A stretch of 64,000 bases of DNA. Origin: Edwardsiella piscicida (GTDB taxonomy: Bacteria > Pseudomonadota > Gammaproteobacteria > Enterobacterales > Enterobacteriaceae). The position numbers and the translations under genes are program-made. The stretch covers positions 792,254 to 856,253 of the forward strand of contig NZ_MPNU01000001.1 of assembly GCF_001896205.1 (NCBI RefSeq). Direction: 5' to 3'. Positions 18,596 to 27,311 of the stretch are shown in pieces; positions within the stretch are counted from its first letter, which is position 1, and the number at the start of each line of letters is the position of its first letter. Under the pieces are notes generated by a model. That model ran no database searches. It was not told the origin of the DNA and saw only the letters and a list, made by a program, of their open reading frames with translations.

Positions 18596-18900
18596 ACCGG
18601 AAAACACGATTTGTTATTGTGCTATGACGGTATCATATTTCATCGGTATGACTACAGTCTGATATTCACTTTTAATATGTAATTGGGACGGATTCTATGC
18701 CATGCGGGCCGCGGGTATGTCGGAGGGCTTTTCGTACCTTAGGGCGGCAGACCCGTTTAAGTAGCCCCCTCGGCCTGCTATACTCTGCGCCCTTAACAAA
18801 CCGCGCTGTGTTGTGCCGTGGAGTGGAGTCATCCGCCGGGTGCAGGACAGATTGATTTTGCCGTCCGCCCACGCGACGGCACGCACGCAGGGTAAAAGCG
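18596..18900. other. yacC-hpt divergent intergenic region
   Basis: 305 bases without a gene. TTTAAG (18756-18761) and TATACT (18779-18784), 17 bases apart and followed by a GC-rich discriminator, form a likely hpt promoter that would give a leader of about 110 bases. The left part is AT-rich and would hold the yacC promoter. cueO and gcd, which lie here in E. coli, are absent. Confidence 0.6.
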
Positions 18901-19437
18901 ATGAAACATACCGTAGAAGTCATGATCTCTGAACAGGAGATCAAGGCACGCGTAGCTGAACTGGGACGCCAGATCTCCGATCATTACCGTAACAGTGGCA
19001 AAGAGCTGGTGCTGGTGGGGCTGCTGCGCGGCTCCTTCATCTTTATGGCCGATTTGTGCCGCCAGATCAGCGTACCGCATGAAGTCGACTTTCTGACGGC
19101 CTCCAGCTATGGCAACGCCATGAACAGCTCCCGTGATGTCAAGATCCTCAAGGATCTGGATGAGGATATCCGCGATAAGGATGTCCTGATCGTTGAAGAT
19201 ATCATCGACTCCGGCAATACCCTGAGCAAGGTGCGCGAGCTGTTTAGCCTGCGTGGCCCGAACTCATTGGCTATCTGCACGCTGCTGGACAAACCGAGCC
19301 GTCGCGAGGTCGCGGTTCCGGTGGAGTATATCGGCTTCTCGATCCCCGACGAATTCGTGGTGGGCTTTGGTATCGACTACGCTCAGCGCTATCGCTATCT
19401 GCCCTATATCGGCAAAGTTACCATGCTGGAAGAGTAA
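18901..19437 (+). CDS. hpt: Hypoxanthine phosphoribosyltransferase Hpt
   Basis: Purine salvage enzyme converting hypoxanthine (and guanine weakly) with PRPP to IMP or GMP, cytosolic. It has 178 residues, the E. coli length. The PRPP-binding motif [14 protein letters not shown] has the acidic pair Glu99-Asp100 and Asp103. The flexible-loop region [14 protein letters not shown] is at about 67-79, and [12 protein letters not shown] closes the base pocket. The start ATG 18901 gives [10 protein letters not shown] as in the family. It is convergent with can, with a shared terminator between. Confidence 0.97.
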   Translation: MKHTVEVMISEQEIKARVAELGRQISDHYRNSGKELVLVGLLRGSFIFMADLCRQISVPHEVDFLTASSYGNAMNSSRDVKILKDLDEDIRDKDVLIVEDIIDSGNTLSKVRELFSLRGPNSLAICTLLDKPSRREVAVPVEYIGFSIPDEFVVGFGIDYAQRYRYLPYIGKVTMLEE

Positions 19438-19451
19438 CGCCGACGGCGGTG

Positions 19452-19478
19452 AAAAAGGCGACCTCGGGTCGCCTTTTT
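19452..19478. terminator. Terminator between hpt and can
   Basis: AAAAAGGCGACC and GGTCGCCTTTTT form an almost loop-less symmetric hairpin (loop TCG) usable in both directions by the convergent genes. Confidence 0.9.
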
Positions 19479-19570
19479 GCTGTGCGCACGGTCATCTGTA
19501 CGGAAATTGCGCCGGTCGGTGAATAATTAATTCGTTGACCGGACAGCGTTTTTTTATTAACCCGCGCGGA

Positions 19571-20233
19571 TTAGCCTTCCTGGTTCTGCTGCTGTAGCAG
19601 CTTAGCCATGGCGTTGCGGTAGCGCACTTCCAGACTCTCACGGCTGATGGTGGTAATGTCCAGATCGTGCAAACGCCCGTCCTGCAGACCATAGACCCAG
19701 CCATGGATCATCACCTTCTGCCCGCGTTTCCACGCCGACTGTAGAATGGTGGAGTGGCCTAAATTGTAGACCTGCTCAATCACGTTCAGCTCGCACAGCG
19801 TATCCATGCGTTTTTCCGGCGGCAGTTCGCCCAGCAGGGTGCTGTGCTTGTACCAGATATCGCGAATATGCAGCAGCCAGTTGTCGATAAGCCCCAGCTC
19901 TGGATTGGTGACGGCGGCTTCGACGCCGCCGCAGCCCAGGTGACCACAGATGATGATGTGCTCAACCTGCAGCACGTCGACCGCATACTGCACCACCGAG
20001 AGGCAGTTCAGGTCGGTATGGATCACCAGATTGGCGACGTTGCGGTGTACAAATAGCTCCCCCGGCTGTAGACCGGTCAACTGCTCCGCCGGCACCCGGC
20101 TATCCGAACAGCCAATCCACAGAAAGCGCGGACGCTGGGACTCTGCCAGCTTGGCGAAGAAGGTCGGATTATCCTCCTTTACCTGCTGTGACCATGCCTG
20201 GTTGTTGGCGATCAGTTTCTCGATTTCTTTCAT
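19571..20233 (-). CDS. can: Beta-class carbonic anhydrase Can
   Basis: Zinc enzyme interconverting CO2 and bicarbonate, needed for growth in air because carboxylases need bicarbonate. It has 220 residues as in E. coli. The zinc ligands Cys42, Asp44, His98 and Cys101 are all in place within [10 protein letters not shown] and CGHLGCGG, and Arg46 pairs with Asp44. The start [12 protein letters not shown] matches the family. It is oriented opposite to hpt. The next minus-strand gene upstream (20321) is a response regulator and shows no sign of co-transcription. Confidence 0.97.
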   Translation of the reverse strand: MKEIEKLIANNQAWSQQVKEDNPTFFAKLAESQRPRFLWIGCSDSRVPAEQLTGLQPGELFVHRNVANLVIHTDLNCLSVVQYAVDVLQVEHIIICGHLGCGGVEAAVTNPELGLIDNWLLHIRDIWYKHSTLLGELPPEKRMDTLCELNVIEQVYNLGHSTILQSAWKRGQKVMIHGWVYGLQDGRLHDLDITTISRESLEVRYRNAMAKLLQQQNQEG

Positions 20234-20320
20234 GAAGGTTAATCAGCTGTAACGGGAAAGAGGCCTAATATAGGCCAATCCACGGGCTTTGGAAATCGGA
20301 ACAGTGGGCCACGCGGGCGT

Positions 20321-21004
20321 TTACTCGATGCTGAACCCGACGCCGTGGTGCGCATTGAGCGGGATATCGTGGGGCGTGATCCGCTGCAGTTTGGCCCGTA
20401 GCGTCTTGATATGGCGCTCGACGCTGCGTTCGCCGCCCTTCTCATTCAGCGGACGCAGCAGATCGTTCAGCTGGCTGCGGGAGAACACCTTTCCCCGTCC
20501 CTGGAGCAGCGTTTTCAGCAGCAGGTATTCGCAGTGGTTCAGCTGCAGGGCATGGCCAAAATAGTGGGCGCAGCCGCGGCTATCGTTGAGGGTAAAGTTG
20601 CCATAGCACTCCAGGCGGGTCGCCTTGGCACCGATCTTTTCCGGATGCGGCAGCAGCGTACGCATACGCACGCAGATTTCACGGGCGGAAAAGGGGGGGA
20701 GAATGACGGCGCTGTGCGGCAGCGCGGCAGCGCTGACCTGCGATGCTTCCTCGGGGGCGCTGGCCAGAAAGAGCAGCGGCAGCGCGGGATGGCGCTCCTG
20801 CAGGTGGCGTCCCAACGCCAGACCGCTGCCGTCGGGCAACGTTAGCTGAATGATAGCCAAATGCGGGGTTTGCTGTTTAAGGGCGTCAAGGGCGGGCTGG
20901 ATATGGTTAAACCAGCATACGTTAAACCCTTCCGTTTCCAGCGTATAGATCAGCGGGTCAGCGGCGGTGGCCCGATCTTCGATAAGCCAAATTAACGGTG
21001 GCAC
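20321..21004 (-). CDS. Orphan CreB-like OmpR-family regulator with degenerate receiver domain
   Basis: Protein of 227 residues with a receiver-like domain (1-115) and an OmpR-type winged helix (about 130-227, with YEYLLLKTLL-like CEYLLLKTLL and HIKTLRAKL). It aligns best by eye with E. coli CreB. The phosphoacceptor Asp is Gln53, the switch Thr is Ala81 and the conserved Lys is Pro103; only the acidic pair Glu9-Asp10 remains. It therefore cannot be phosphorylated in the normal way. No histidine kinase is adjacent. The start is GTG 21004 behind GGAAG. It is divergent from yadG, with 208 bases between. E. coli has no such gene at this site. Target genes are unknown. Confidence 0.8.
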   Translation of the reverse strand: MPPLIWLIEDRATAADPLIYTLETEGFNVCWFNHIQPALDALKQQTPHLAIIQLTLPDGSGLALGRHLQERHPALPLLFLASAPEEASQVSAAALPHSAVILPPFSAREICVRMRTLLPHPEKIGAKATRLECYGNFTLNDSRGCAHYFGHALQLNHCEYLLLKTLLQGRGKVFSRSQLNDLLRPLNEKGGERSVERHIKTLRAKLQRITPHDIPLNAHHGVGFSIE

Positions 21005-21212
21005 AGGATGTCTTCCACGACAGGATGAATCGTTGCATCATAGCAAAGTCGACCCGCCAGTGGCAGCAGGTGATTTCAGACAACACGCCATGTAACATAT
21101 AATCATGCAGAGAGAACCCGTGGGGGGAGCCGTTTTGCCGCGCCCTAGGGGTATCTGCGTGCACCGCGCTGCGTCCAAGGCAAAACGCTTGATGTAAGGT
21201 TAACCCATCGCC

Positions 21213-22139
21213 ATGACGAATGCTCTTGAGCTATCTCAGCTTACCAAAACCTATGCCGGCGGCGTGCAGGCGCTGCGCGGCATCGATTTAACCGTAGAGG
21301 CCGGCGATTTTTATGCGCTGCTGGGGCCAAACGGGGCAGGAAAATCCACCACCATTGGCATTATCAGCTCGCTGGTGAATAAGAGCGGCGGGCAGGTCAG
21401 CGTATTTGGCTATGATATTGACCGCGATCTGGTCAATGCTAAACGCCAGCTGGGGCTGGTGCCGCAGGAGTTTAACTTTAACCCGTTTGAGACCGTATTA
21501 CAGATCGTGGTGAATCAGGCCGGTTACTACGGCGTGACGCGCCGCGAGGCGATGCAGCGCGCCGAGCGCTACCTGAGTCAACTGGATCTGTGGCAAAAGC
21601 GCAATGAACGCGCGCGGATGCTGTCGGGGGGGATGAAGCGCCGCCTGATGATCGCCCGCGCCCTGATGCATCAGCCAAAGCTTTTGATCCTGGATGAGCC
21701 GACGGCCGGGGTCGATATTGAGCTGCGCCGGGCGATGTGGGGATTTCTAAAAGAGCTTAACGCCCAGGGAACCACGATTATTTTGACCACCCACTACCTG
21801 GAAGAGGCGGAGATGCTGTGCCGTAACATCGGCATCATCCAGCACGGCCTGCTGATAGAGAACACCTCGATGAAGGCGCTGCTGGCGCAGCTGAAGTCGG
21901 AGACCTTCATCCTCGACCTGGCGGCCAAAAGTCCGCTGCCCCATCTGGAGGGATACCAGCACCGGCTGTGTGATACCACGACGCTGGAGGTGGAGGTCCT
22001 GCGCGAGCAGGGACTTAATGGGGTATTCAGCCAGCTGAGCGCCCAGGGAGTCCAGGTGCTCAGCATGCGCAATAAGGCCAATCGGCTGGAGGAGCTGTTT
22101 GTGTCGTTGCTCAACGGTGAACAGGAGAAGCAGTCATGA
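21213..22139 (+). CDS. yadG: ABC transporter ATPase YadG
   Basis: ATP-binding subunit of an ABC-2 type exporter, 308 residues as in E. coli YadG. Walker A is GPNGAGKST (38-46), the signature LSGGMKRRL is near 136, Walker B is LLILDEPTAGVD and the H-loop is TTHYLEEAE. It pairs with the permease YadH, whose ATG overlaps its TGA as ATGA. The substrate is unknown; relatives of this type export drugs or polysaccharides. Confidence 0.95.
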   Translation: MTNALELSQLTKTYAGGVQALRGIDLTVEAGDFYALLGPNGAGKSTTIGIISSLVNKSGGQVSVFGYDIDRDLVNAKRQLGLVPQEFNFNPFETVLQIVVNQAGYYGVTRREAMQRAERYLSQLDLWQKRNERARMLSGGMKRRLMIARALMHQPKLLILDEPTAGVDIELRRAMWGFLKELNAQGTTIILTTHYLEEAEMLCRNIGIIQHGLLIENTSMKALLAQLKSETFILDLAAKSPLPHLEGYQHRLCDTTTLEVEVLREQGLNGVFSQLSAQGVQVLSMRNKANRLEELFVSLLNGEQEKQS

Positions 22140-22906
22140 GGCGTTTGTACTGGGTGGCGCTGTGCAGCATCTGGAGCAAGGAGGTTCACCGTTTCGGCCG
22201 CATCTGGGTGCAGACGCTGGTGCCGCCGGTGATCACCATGACGCTGTATTTCATTATTTTTGGAAACCTGATCGGTTCGCGCATCGGTGAGATGCACGGA
22301 TTCAGCTACATGCAGTTCATCGTGCCCGGGCTTATCATGATGTCGGTGATCACCAACGCCTATGCCAACGTGGCCGCATCGTTCTTCAGCGCCAAGTTTC
22401 AGCGCAGCATTGAGGAACTGCTGGTGGCGCCGGTGCCGACCCATGTGATCATCGCCGGTTACGTGGGCGGTGGCGTGGCGCGCGGGGTCTGCGTCGGCTT
22501 TCTGGTTACGCTGGTCTCGCTGTTCTTCGTGCCGCTGGTGGTAAACAGCTGGCTGGCGGTGGTGATGACCCTGCTGTGCACGGCGGTGCTGTTCGCCCTT
22601 GGCGGGTTGATCAACGCAGTGTATGCGCGCACCTTTGACGATATCAGCCTGGTGCCGACCTTCGTGCTGACGCCGCTGACCTATCTCGGCGGGGTCTTTT
22701 ACGCCCTGAGTCTGCTGCCGCCGTTCTGGCAGGCGGTCTCCAAGCTTAACCCCATCGTGTATATGATCAGCGGGTTCCGCTACGGCTTTCTGGGCATTCA
22801 CGATGTGCCGCTGGCGCAGACGTTTGCCGTTCTGTTGGGATTCATTGCGGTGCTGTATCTTATGGCCTGGTACCTGATTGAGCGGGGGCGCGGCCTGCGC
22901 AGCTGA
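22136..22906 (+). CDS. yadH: ABC-2 type permease YadH
   Basis: Membrane partner of YadG, 256 residues with six predicted helices, the same length as E. coli YadH. Recognisable features are YMQFIVPGLIMMSVI, the FSAKFQRSIEELLVAPVP loop (the ABC-2 coupling region) and FVLTPLTYLGGVFY. It is translationally coupled to yadG by a four-base overlap. An inverted repeat follows the stop. Confidence 0.95.
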   Translation: MRRLYWVALCSIWSKEVHRFGRIWVQTLVPPVITMTLYFIIFGNLIGSRIGEMHGFSYMQFIVPGLIMMSVITNAYANVAASFFSAKFQRSIEELLVAPVPTHVIIAGYVGGGVARGVCVGFLVTLVSLFFVPLVVNSWLAVVMTLLCTAVLFALGGLINAVYARTFDDISLVPTFVLTPLTYLGGVFYALSLLPPFWQAVSKLNPIVYMISGFRYGFLGIHDVPLAQTFAVLLGFIAVLYLMAWYLIERGRGLRS

Positions 22907-22919
22907 TCGCGCGGTATCA

Positions 22920-22956
22920 TACGGCACCTACCGTATATCCTGGAGACGGTGCCGTA
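22920..22956. repeat. 9-bp perfect inverted repeat after yadH
   Basis: TACGGCACC (22920-22928) and GGTGCCGTA (22948-22956) enclose 19 bases. No T run follows. It could protect the 3' end of the yadGH message or be an operator for yadI. Confidence 0.5.
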
Positions 22957-23105
22957 AAATTCATCATTTCTGTCTAACCTCACACTCCTGAACCGCCGTT
23001 ATCACCGATTGCTGCCTGCGCTGCCGTTTCCTGTTACACCATCATCATCAAGGGTGCTTATGCTCGACCGGTGCGCCGGTGGGCGGTGATGAGAGGATAG
23101 ACTGC

Positions 23106-23546
23106 ATGCTGGGGATCGTATTCGCCGGACACAGCGGCTTTAGCAGCGGAATGCTGAAGGCCTTAACCCATCTGCAGGGGGCCCGTCCGCCCCAGTGCGT
23201 GGGCGTGGAGTACAGCGACGGCGTGAGCGCCAACATGCTCAGCCGTATGATGTGCGATGCGCTGCATCAGGTGGACAGCGGCGATGGCGTGGTGATCGTG
23301 ACGGATATTCTCGGCGCCCCGCCGTTTCGCGCCGCGGCGCTAATGTGCCATAAACATCCGCACTGTGAGGTGGTGGTCGGGGTGAGCCTGTCGGCGCTCG
23401 CGGCGCTGTGGCCGCAGCGTACGCAGAGCGACGCCGCCGTGTTTCGCGAGGCCCTGCTGGCGCAGACCCAGCGTCACGCCACCAGCCTGTGGCATGAGCA
23501 GCGTCGTCAGGCCGCGCTGTTTACGCCCCCGTCCTCCGACGCGTAG
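23106..23546 (+). CDS. yadI: PTS mannose-family EIIA protein YadI/AgaF-like
   Basis: Cytosolic phosphocarrier of the mannose/sorbose PTS family (EIIA-Man fold), 146 residues. The phosphorylated histidine is expected at His9 in MLGIVFAGHSG, near the usual His10. GDGVVIVTDILGAPPF matches the conserved second-half motif. ATG 23106 has AGAGGA upstream; the longer GTG frame from 23079 is not needed. In E. coli yadI is an orphan IIA at this exact locus. Here it stands before a complete set of IIB, IIC and IID genes on the same strand, so it probably supplies the IIA for that transporter. Confidence 0.88.
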   Translation: MLGIVFAGHSGFSSGMLKALTHLQGARPPQCVGVEYSDGVSANMLSRMMCDALHQVDSGDGVVIVTDILGAPPFRAAALMCHKHPHCEVVVGVSLSALAALWPQRTQSDAAVFREALLAQTQRHATSLWHEQRRQAALFTPPSSDA

Positions 23547-23566
23547 GCGCCGCGCGGTCGGCCGTC

Positions 23567-23604
23567 GGCAATCTCTGCGTCGTTACCGCAGAGATTGCCT
23601 TTGC
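23567..23604 (+). terminator. Strong hairpin/terminator after yadI
   Basis: Perfect 13-bp stem GGCAATCTCTGCG / CGCAGAGATTGCC with a seven-base loop (23567-23599), followed by TTTGCTT. The tail is short, but the stem is among the longest in the window. It would separate yadI from agaR transcription. Confidence 0.7.
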
Positions 23605-23945
23605 TTGCGTTGCGATAGACAACTCACCTTAATATGCAAAAATGTGACATTGATCGGTCAAACAACACAACTTTCATTCCCTCATTTCTCCCCGCTTTCC
23701 TTTCGGTTTCTGCGCAATCGTTCGCTTAACAAAGGCGTCATGCGGGATAACTCACCGCTCAACGCCGCGGCGCGGCCATCGGCCAAGGCTTTCGGTTGGC
23801 AATTAACCGAAAGTATTTCTGTCGCTATCTGTTGGAAAAATAAGGTGTAACTGCGATCACACCGGATCGGTGATTCCTTTGCTGTAATTCGATGGTCGCG
23901 GTACGAGAAGGTTTATCTCCGACCTTGACCGCACTGGGAGGCAGT
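23600..23945 (+). promoter_or_regulatory. agaR upstream region with three copies of CTTTCGGTT
   Basis: Non-coding and AT-richer than its flanks. CTTTCGGTT occurs directly at 23700-23708 and 23789-23797, and inverted (AACCGAAAG) at 23805-23813. The last two form a perfect 9-bp inverted repeat around GGCAATT. CTTTCnnTT elements resemble the AgaR operators described in E. coli, so these are candidate AgaR sites for autoregulation. A half CRP-like TGTGA lies at 23643-23647. Confidence 0.55.
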
Positions 23946-24719
23946 ATGGGCATCGACACCGTAAGGCGCCGTGAACAGATCATCGACAGGCTATGCCTTG
24001 AGGGCAGCGTACGGGTGGAGCAGCTGCGTCACCACTTTGGCGTCTCCAGCGTGACTATCCGTAACGATCTGCGCTACCTGGAGCAGCGGGGGTGTGCGCT
24101 GCGCTCCTACGGCGGCGCCATGCTGAATCAGCAGTTTGTCTTCGATCGGCCGCTGCAGGATAAAGGGCGTCTGAACCGCGACGTAAAGTCGCGTATTGCC
24201 GCACGGGCGGCGGAGCTGGTGCAGGACGGCGATACGCTGATCCTCGACTCCGGCTCCACCACGGCCCAAATCGCCCCCTTTCTTAAGGCACACCGCCATC
24301 TGGTGGTGGTGACCAACGCCCTGAATATCGCCTGTGAGCTGACGGGGTATGAGCAGATTGACGTGCTGGTGCTGGGCGGCAGCGTACGGCCAAACTCCTA
24401 CTCCCTGTATGGGCAGGCCGCGGAGCAGCAGCTGCGCCAGTACCATTTCGACCGGCTGTTTCTGGGGGTCGACGGCTTTGATCTGCGCTGCGGTATTACC
24501 ACGCCCCATGCGGGAGAGGCTCAGCTTAACCGGGTCATGTGCGACGTGGCCAGCGAGATCATCGCCGTCGTGGATGCCAGTAAGTTTGGCCGGAAAAGCT
24601 TTTGCACCATTCGCGGCGCCGCACAGATCCACCGAGTGATCACCGACAGTCGGATCCCGGAGGGCTATCACCGCGCGCTGTGCGATTTAGGGGTGGAGGT
24701 GATCATCGCCGACGGGTGA
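23946..24719 (+). CDS. agaR: DeoR-family repressor, AgaR-like
   Basis: Sugar-phosphate-responsive repressor, 257 residues. It has an N-terminal helix-turn-helix of the DeoR type at about 8-55 (VEQLRHHFGVSSVTIRNDLR) and a C-terminal DeoRC sensor domain with LDSGSTTAQIAPFL, VTNALNIA, GGSVRPNSYSLYG and FLGVDGFD. These match E. coli AgaR, repressor of the N-acetylgalactosamine genes. ATG 23946 follows GGAGG, while ATG 23892 has no ribosome site. It directly precedes agaS and the PTS genes, which it is expected to control. Confidence 0.88.
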   Translation: MGIDTVRRREQIIDRLCLEGSVRVEQLRHHFGVSSVTIRNDLRYLEQRGCALRSYGGAMLNQQFVFDRPLQDKGRLNRDVKSRIAARAAELVQDGDTLILDSGSTTAQIAPFLKAHRHLVVVTNALNIACELTGYEQIDVLVLGGSVRPNSYSLYGQAAEQQLRQYHFDRLFLGVDGFDLRCGITTPHAGEAQLNRVMCDVASEIIAVVDASKFGRKSFCTIRGAAQIHRVITDSRIPEGYHRALCDLGVEVIIADG

Positions 24720-24841
24720 CGACGCCAGCCCCACCGTCTCTGTTTTCGTTATGCAGCGTAGCCGGACGCCGGCTGTGCCGGGGAGACTTTACCCTGGCGA
24801 AGCCCGCCGCTGCGCCCTGACTCAATCTGAGGAGTAAACGC

Positions 24842-26020
24842 ATGAGTGATGAGGTACTCGGCTATTCCCCCGCGTGGCTGCAGGCGCATGGCGCCTGGCA
24901 TACGGCCCGTGAAATCGCGCAGCAGCCGGCGCTGTGGCAGGCGTTACACCGCGAACTGAGCGAGGCTCAGTCGCGTTGGCATCCCTTTCTTCAGGCCGTG
25001 CTGGCGCAGCCTGCGCTGCAAATCGTACTGTGCGGAGCCGGTTCCTCTGCCTTTGTCGGGCGGGCGTTGGCCCCTTGGCTGCGAGAGCAGTGCGGCCGCG
25101 ACGTCGTGGCCTACGCCACGACCGACATTGTGCCATCGCCGCGGCAGTATCTGGACCCCGGGCGTCCCACGCTGCTGGTCTCCTTTGGTCGCTCCGGCAA
25201 TAGCCCGGAGAGCGTTGCGGCGCTGGCGCTGGCCGATCGTTTACTGCCGCGCTGCCATCATCTGCTGCTGACCTGTAATCCGGACGGCGCCCTGGCGCGC
25301 TATGCCGAAGGGCGCGCTAACGCATGCTCGCTGATCATGCCGCCGGGATCCTGCGATCGGAGCTTTGCGATGACCTCCAGCTTCAGCTGTATGATGCTGG
25401 CCGGCGCGCTGTTGCTCGGTCCGCTCACGCTGGCCCAAAGCGCGGCGCCGCTGCAGCGGACGGCGGCGCTGTGTCAGCGCGCGCTGCCGCAGTGGCTGCC
25501 GACGATCAAGACGTTGGCCAACGGTGGTTTTCAGCGGCTGGTGGTGCTGGGTAGCCGCAGCTTTAACGGCGTGGCGGAGGAGGCGGCGCTGAAGATGCTG
25601 GAGCTGACGGCCGGACGCATCGCGACCCGCCATGACTCCACCATGGGGCTGCGTCACGGGCCCAAGTTTATGGTCGGGCCCCAGACGCTGGTGGTCGCGA
25701 TGCTGAGCGCAGAGCCTTACTGCCGCCGCTATGACCAGGATCTGCTCAAGGAGCTGCAGCGTGACGCGCTGGCCCTGCGCTGCGTTGCGCTGAGCGGCGA
25801 TGGCACGGGCGCGCTGGCGCTGACGTGCGATCTGGACGATCTGTGGCTGATGTTTCCGTTCCTGCTTTACCTGCAGACGCTGGCGCTAGAGACCGCTCTG
25901 GCGCTGGGGATCACGCCGGATAACCCCTGCCCGAGCGGAGAGGTTAATCGGGTGGTGCAGGGCGTCGTCATTTATGAGTATCCCGTAGCGCATTCAACCA
26001 TAGCCACGATGGAGGTGTGA
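24842..26020 (+). CDS. agaS: SIS-domain sugar isomerase/deaminase AgaS
   Basis: Cytosolic galactosamine-6-phosphate deaminase/isomerase giving tagatose-6-phosphate, from the role established for E. coli AgaS. It has 392 residues and two SIS domains. The first carries CGAGSSAFVG and SFGRSGNSPESVAA, the second LGSRSFNGVAEEAALK and LRHGPKFM with the catalytic-type histidine. The C-terminal NRVVQGVVIYEYP also matches. It has a good ribosome site (GAGGAG) before ATG 24842. It is separated from agaR by 122 bases and lies three bases before the IIB gene, so it leads the transport operon. Confidence 0.93.
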   Translation: MSDEVLGYSPAWLQAHGAWHTAREIAQQPALWQALHRELSEAQSRWHPFLQAVLAQPALQIVLCGAGSSAFVGRALAPWLREQCGRDVVAYATTDIVPSPRQYLDPGRPTLLVSFGRSGNSPESVAALALADRLLPRCHHLLLTCNPDGALARYAEGRANACSLIMPPGSCDRSFAMTSSFSCMMLAGALLLGPLTLAQSAAPLQRTAALCQRALPQWLPTIKTLANGGFQRLVVLGSRSFNGVAEEAALKMLELTAGRIATRHDSTMGLRHGPKFMVGPQTLVVAMLSAEPYCRRYDQDLLKELQRDALALRCVALSGDGTGALALTCDLDDLWLMFPFLLYLQTLALETALALGITPDNPCPSGEVNRVVQGVVIYEYPVAHSTIATMEV

Positions 26021-26023
26021 TAT

Positions 26024-26506
26024 ATGTCAAACCCGAACATCCTGATGACCCGTATCGATAACCGGCTGGTGCATGGACAGGTCGGGGTGACCTGGACCAA
26101 TACGCTGGGCGCCAATCTGGTGCTGGTCGCCAACGACGCCGCCGCCGCTGACCCCGTCCAACAGAACCTGATGGATATGGTGGTGGCAGAGGGCGTGCAG
26201 ACCCGCTATTTCACCCTGCAGAAAACCATCGAGGTGATCCACCGGGCCGCGGATCGCCAGAAGATCTTCATCGTCTGCAAAACGCCGCAGGATGTGCTGA
26301 CGCTGGTGCGCGGCGGGGTGCCCATTCACTTCGTCAACGTCGGCAATATGCACTTTGCGCAGGGAAAGCGCCAGATCCACAAGACGGTGTCGGTGGACGG
26401 CGAGGATATCGCGGCGTTCCACGCGCTGGCGCAGCTTGGCATTCCCTGCGAGATCCGCCGGGTGCCGGATGAGGCGGGGGAGTCGATTCACCCGCTGTTG
26501 GACTGA
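26024..26506 (+). CDS. agaV: PTS N-acetylgalactosamine-type EIIB (AgaV-like)
   Basis: Cytosolic IIB domain protein of the mannose family, 160 residues. The phosphorylated His17 lies in RIDNRLVHGQVGVTW. LVANDAAAADPVQQNLMDM and KTVSVDGEDIAAF match E. coli AgaV closely. It passes phosphate from the IIA (probably YadI) to the incoming amino sugar. GGAGGTG sits before ATG 26024. It is part of the agaS-IIB-IIC-IID operon, with a 16-base gap to the next gene. Confidence 0.93.
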   Translation: MSNPNILMTRIDNRLVHGQVGVTWTNTLGANLVLVANDAAAADPVQQNLMDMVVAEGVQTRYFTLQKTIEVIHRAADRQKIFIVCKTPQDVLTLVRGGVPIHFVNVGNMHFAQGKRQIHKTVSVDGEDIAAFHALAQLGIPCEIRRVPDEAGESIHPLLD

Positions 26507-26522
26507 ACGCAGGAGGTAAACC

Positions 26523-27311
26523 ATGTTAACCGATGCATTGTTGATAGGGCTGTTGGCCGGTATCGCCGGTATCGACCTGTTCGACGGACTGACCCACCTG
26601 CACCGTCCGGTGGTGATCGGGCCGCTGGTCGGGCTGATCCTGGGCGATATACAGACCGGCCTGCTGGTCGGCGGGACGCTGGAGCTGGTGTGGATGGGAA
26701 TGGTGCCTCTGGCCGGTGCTCAGCCCCCCAACGTGGTGATCGGCGGCGTCATCGGCACCGCGTTCGCCATTTTGACCCACGCCGATCCCAAGGTTGCCAT
26801 CGGGGTCGCGGTACCCTTCTCCATCGCGGTGCAGGGCTGCATTACCCTGCTGTTTACCGCCTATTCGCCGATGATGCACCGCTGCGATGAGATGGTGAAG
26901 CGGCTGAACTGGCGTGGGGTGGAGTGGGTGAACTACGCCGGGCTGCTGATCCTGTTCTGCTTCTACTTTATTGTCGCCTTTTTGCCGGTCTATTTCGGGG
27001 CCGATGCCGCCAGCGCCATGGTGGAAAAGGCGCCGACCTGGCTGCTGGACGGGCTGGCCGTGGCGGGGGGAATGATGCCGGCCATCGGCTTCTCTCTGCT
27101 GATGAAGATTATGATGAAGAAGACCTATGTGGCCTACTTTATTCTGGGCTTTATCTCCGTGACATTCCTGAATATGCCGATTATCGCGGTAGCGCTGGGC
27201 GCGCTGGCTATCGCCCTGATCGATTTCTTTAACCGTACCCGCAATGAAGCCGCACCGGCGCAGCGTCCTGCCGTGCGCCAGAACAAGGAGATGGAAGAAG
27301 ATGGCATTTAA
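26523..27311 (+). CDS. agaW: PTS N-acetylgalactosamine-type EIIC (AgaW/AgaC-like)
   Basis: Inner membrane sugar channel subunit of the mannose PTS family, 262 residues with about seven or eight hydrophobic segments. The IIC signature is GLLVGGTLELVWMGMVPLAG, followed by PPNVVIGGVIGTAFAI. It is full length, whereas agaW of E. coli K-12 is truncated. GGAGG stands before ATG 26523. The C-terminus is charged (EMEEDGI), and its coding end overlaps the start of the IID gene by 11 bases. Confidence 0.92.
   Translation: MLTDALLIGLLAGIAGIDLFDGLTHLHRPVVIGPLVGLILGDIQTGLLVGGTLELVWMGMVPLAGAQPPNVVIGGVIGTAFAILTHADPKVAIGVAVPFSIAVQGCITLLFTAYSPMMHRCDEMVKRLNWRGVEWVNYAGLLILFCFYFIVAFLPVYFGADAASAMVEKAPTWLLDGLAVAGGMMPAIGFSLLMKIMMKKTYVAYFILGFISVTFLNMPIIAVALGALAIALIDFFNRTRNEAAPAQRPAVRQNKEMEEDGI

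Noticed and set aside
23641..23664. CRP site upstream of agaR
   Set aside because: TGTGA is present, but the second half (TCGGT) is a poor match to TCACA; reported only as a half-site.
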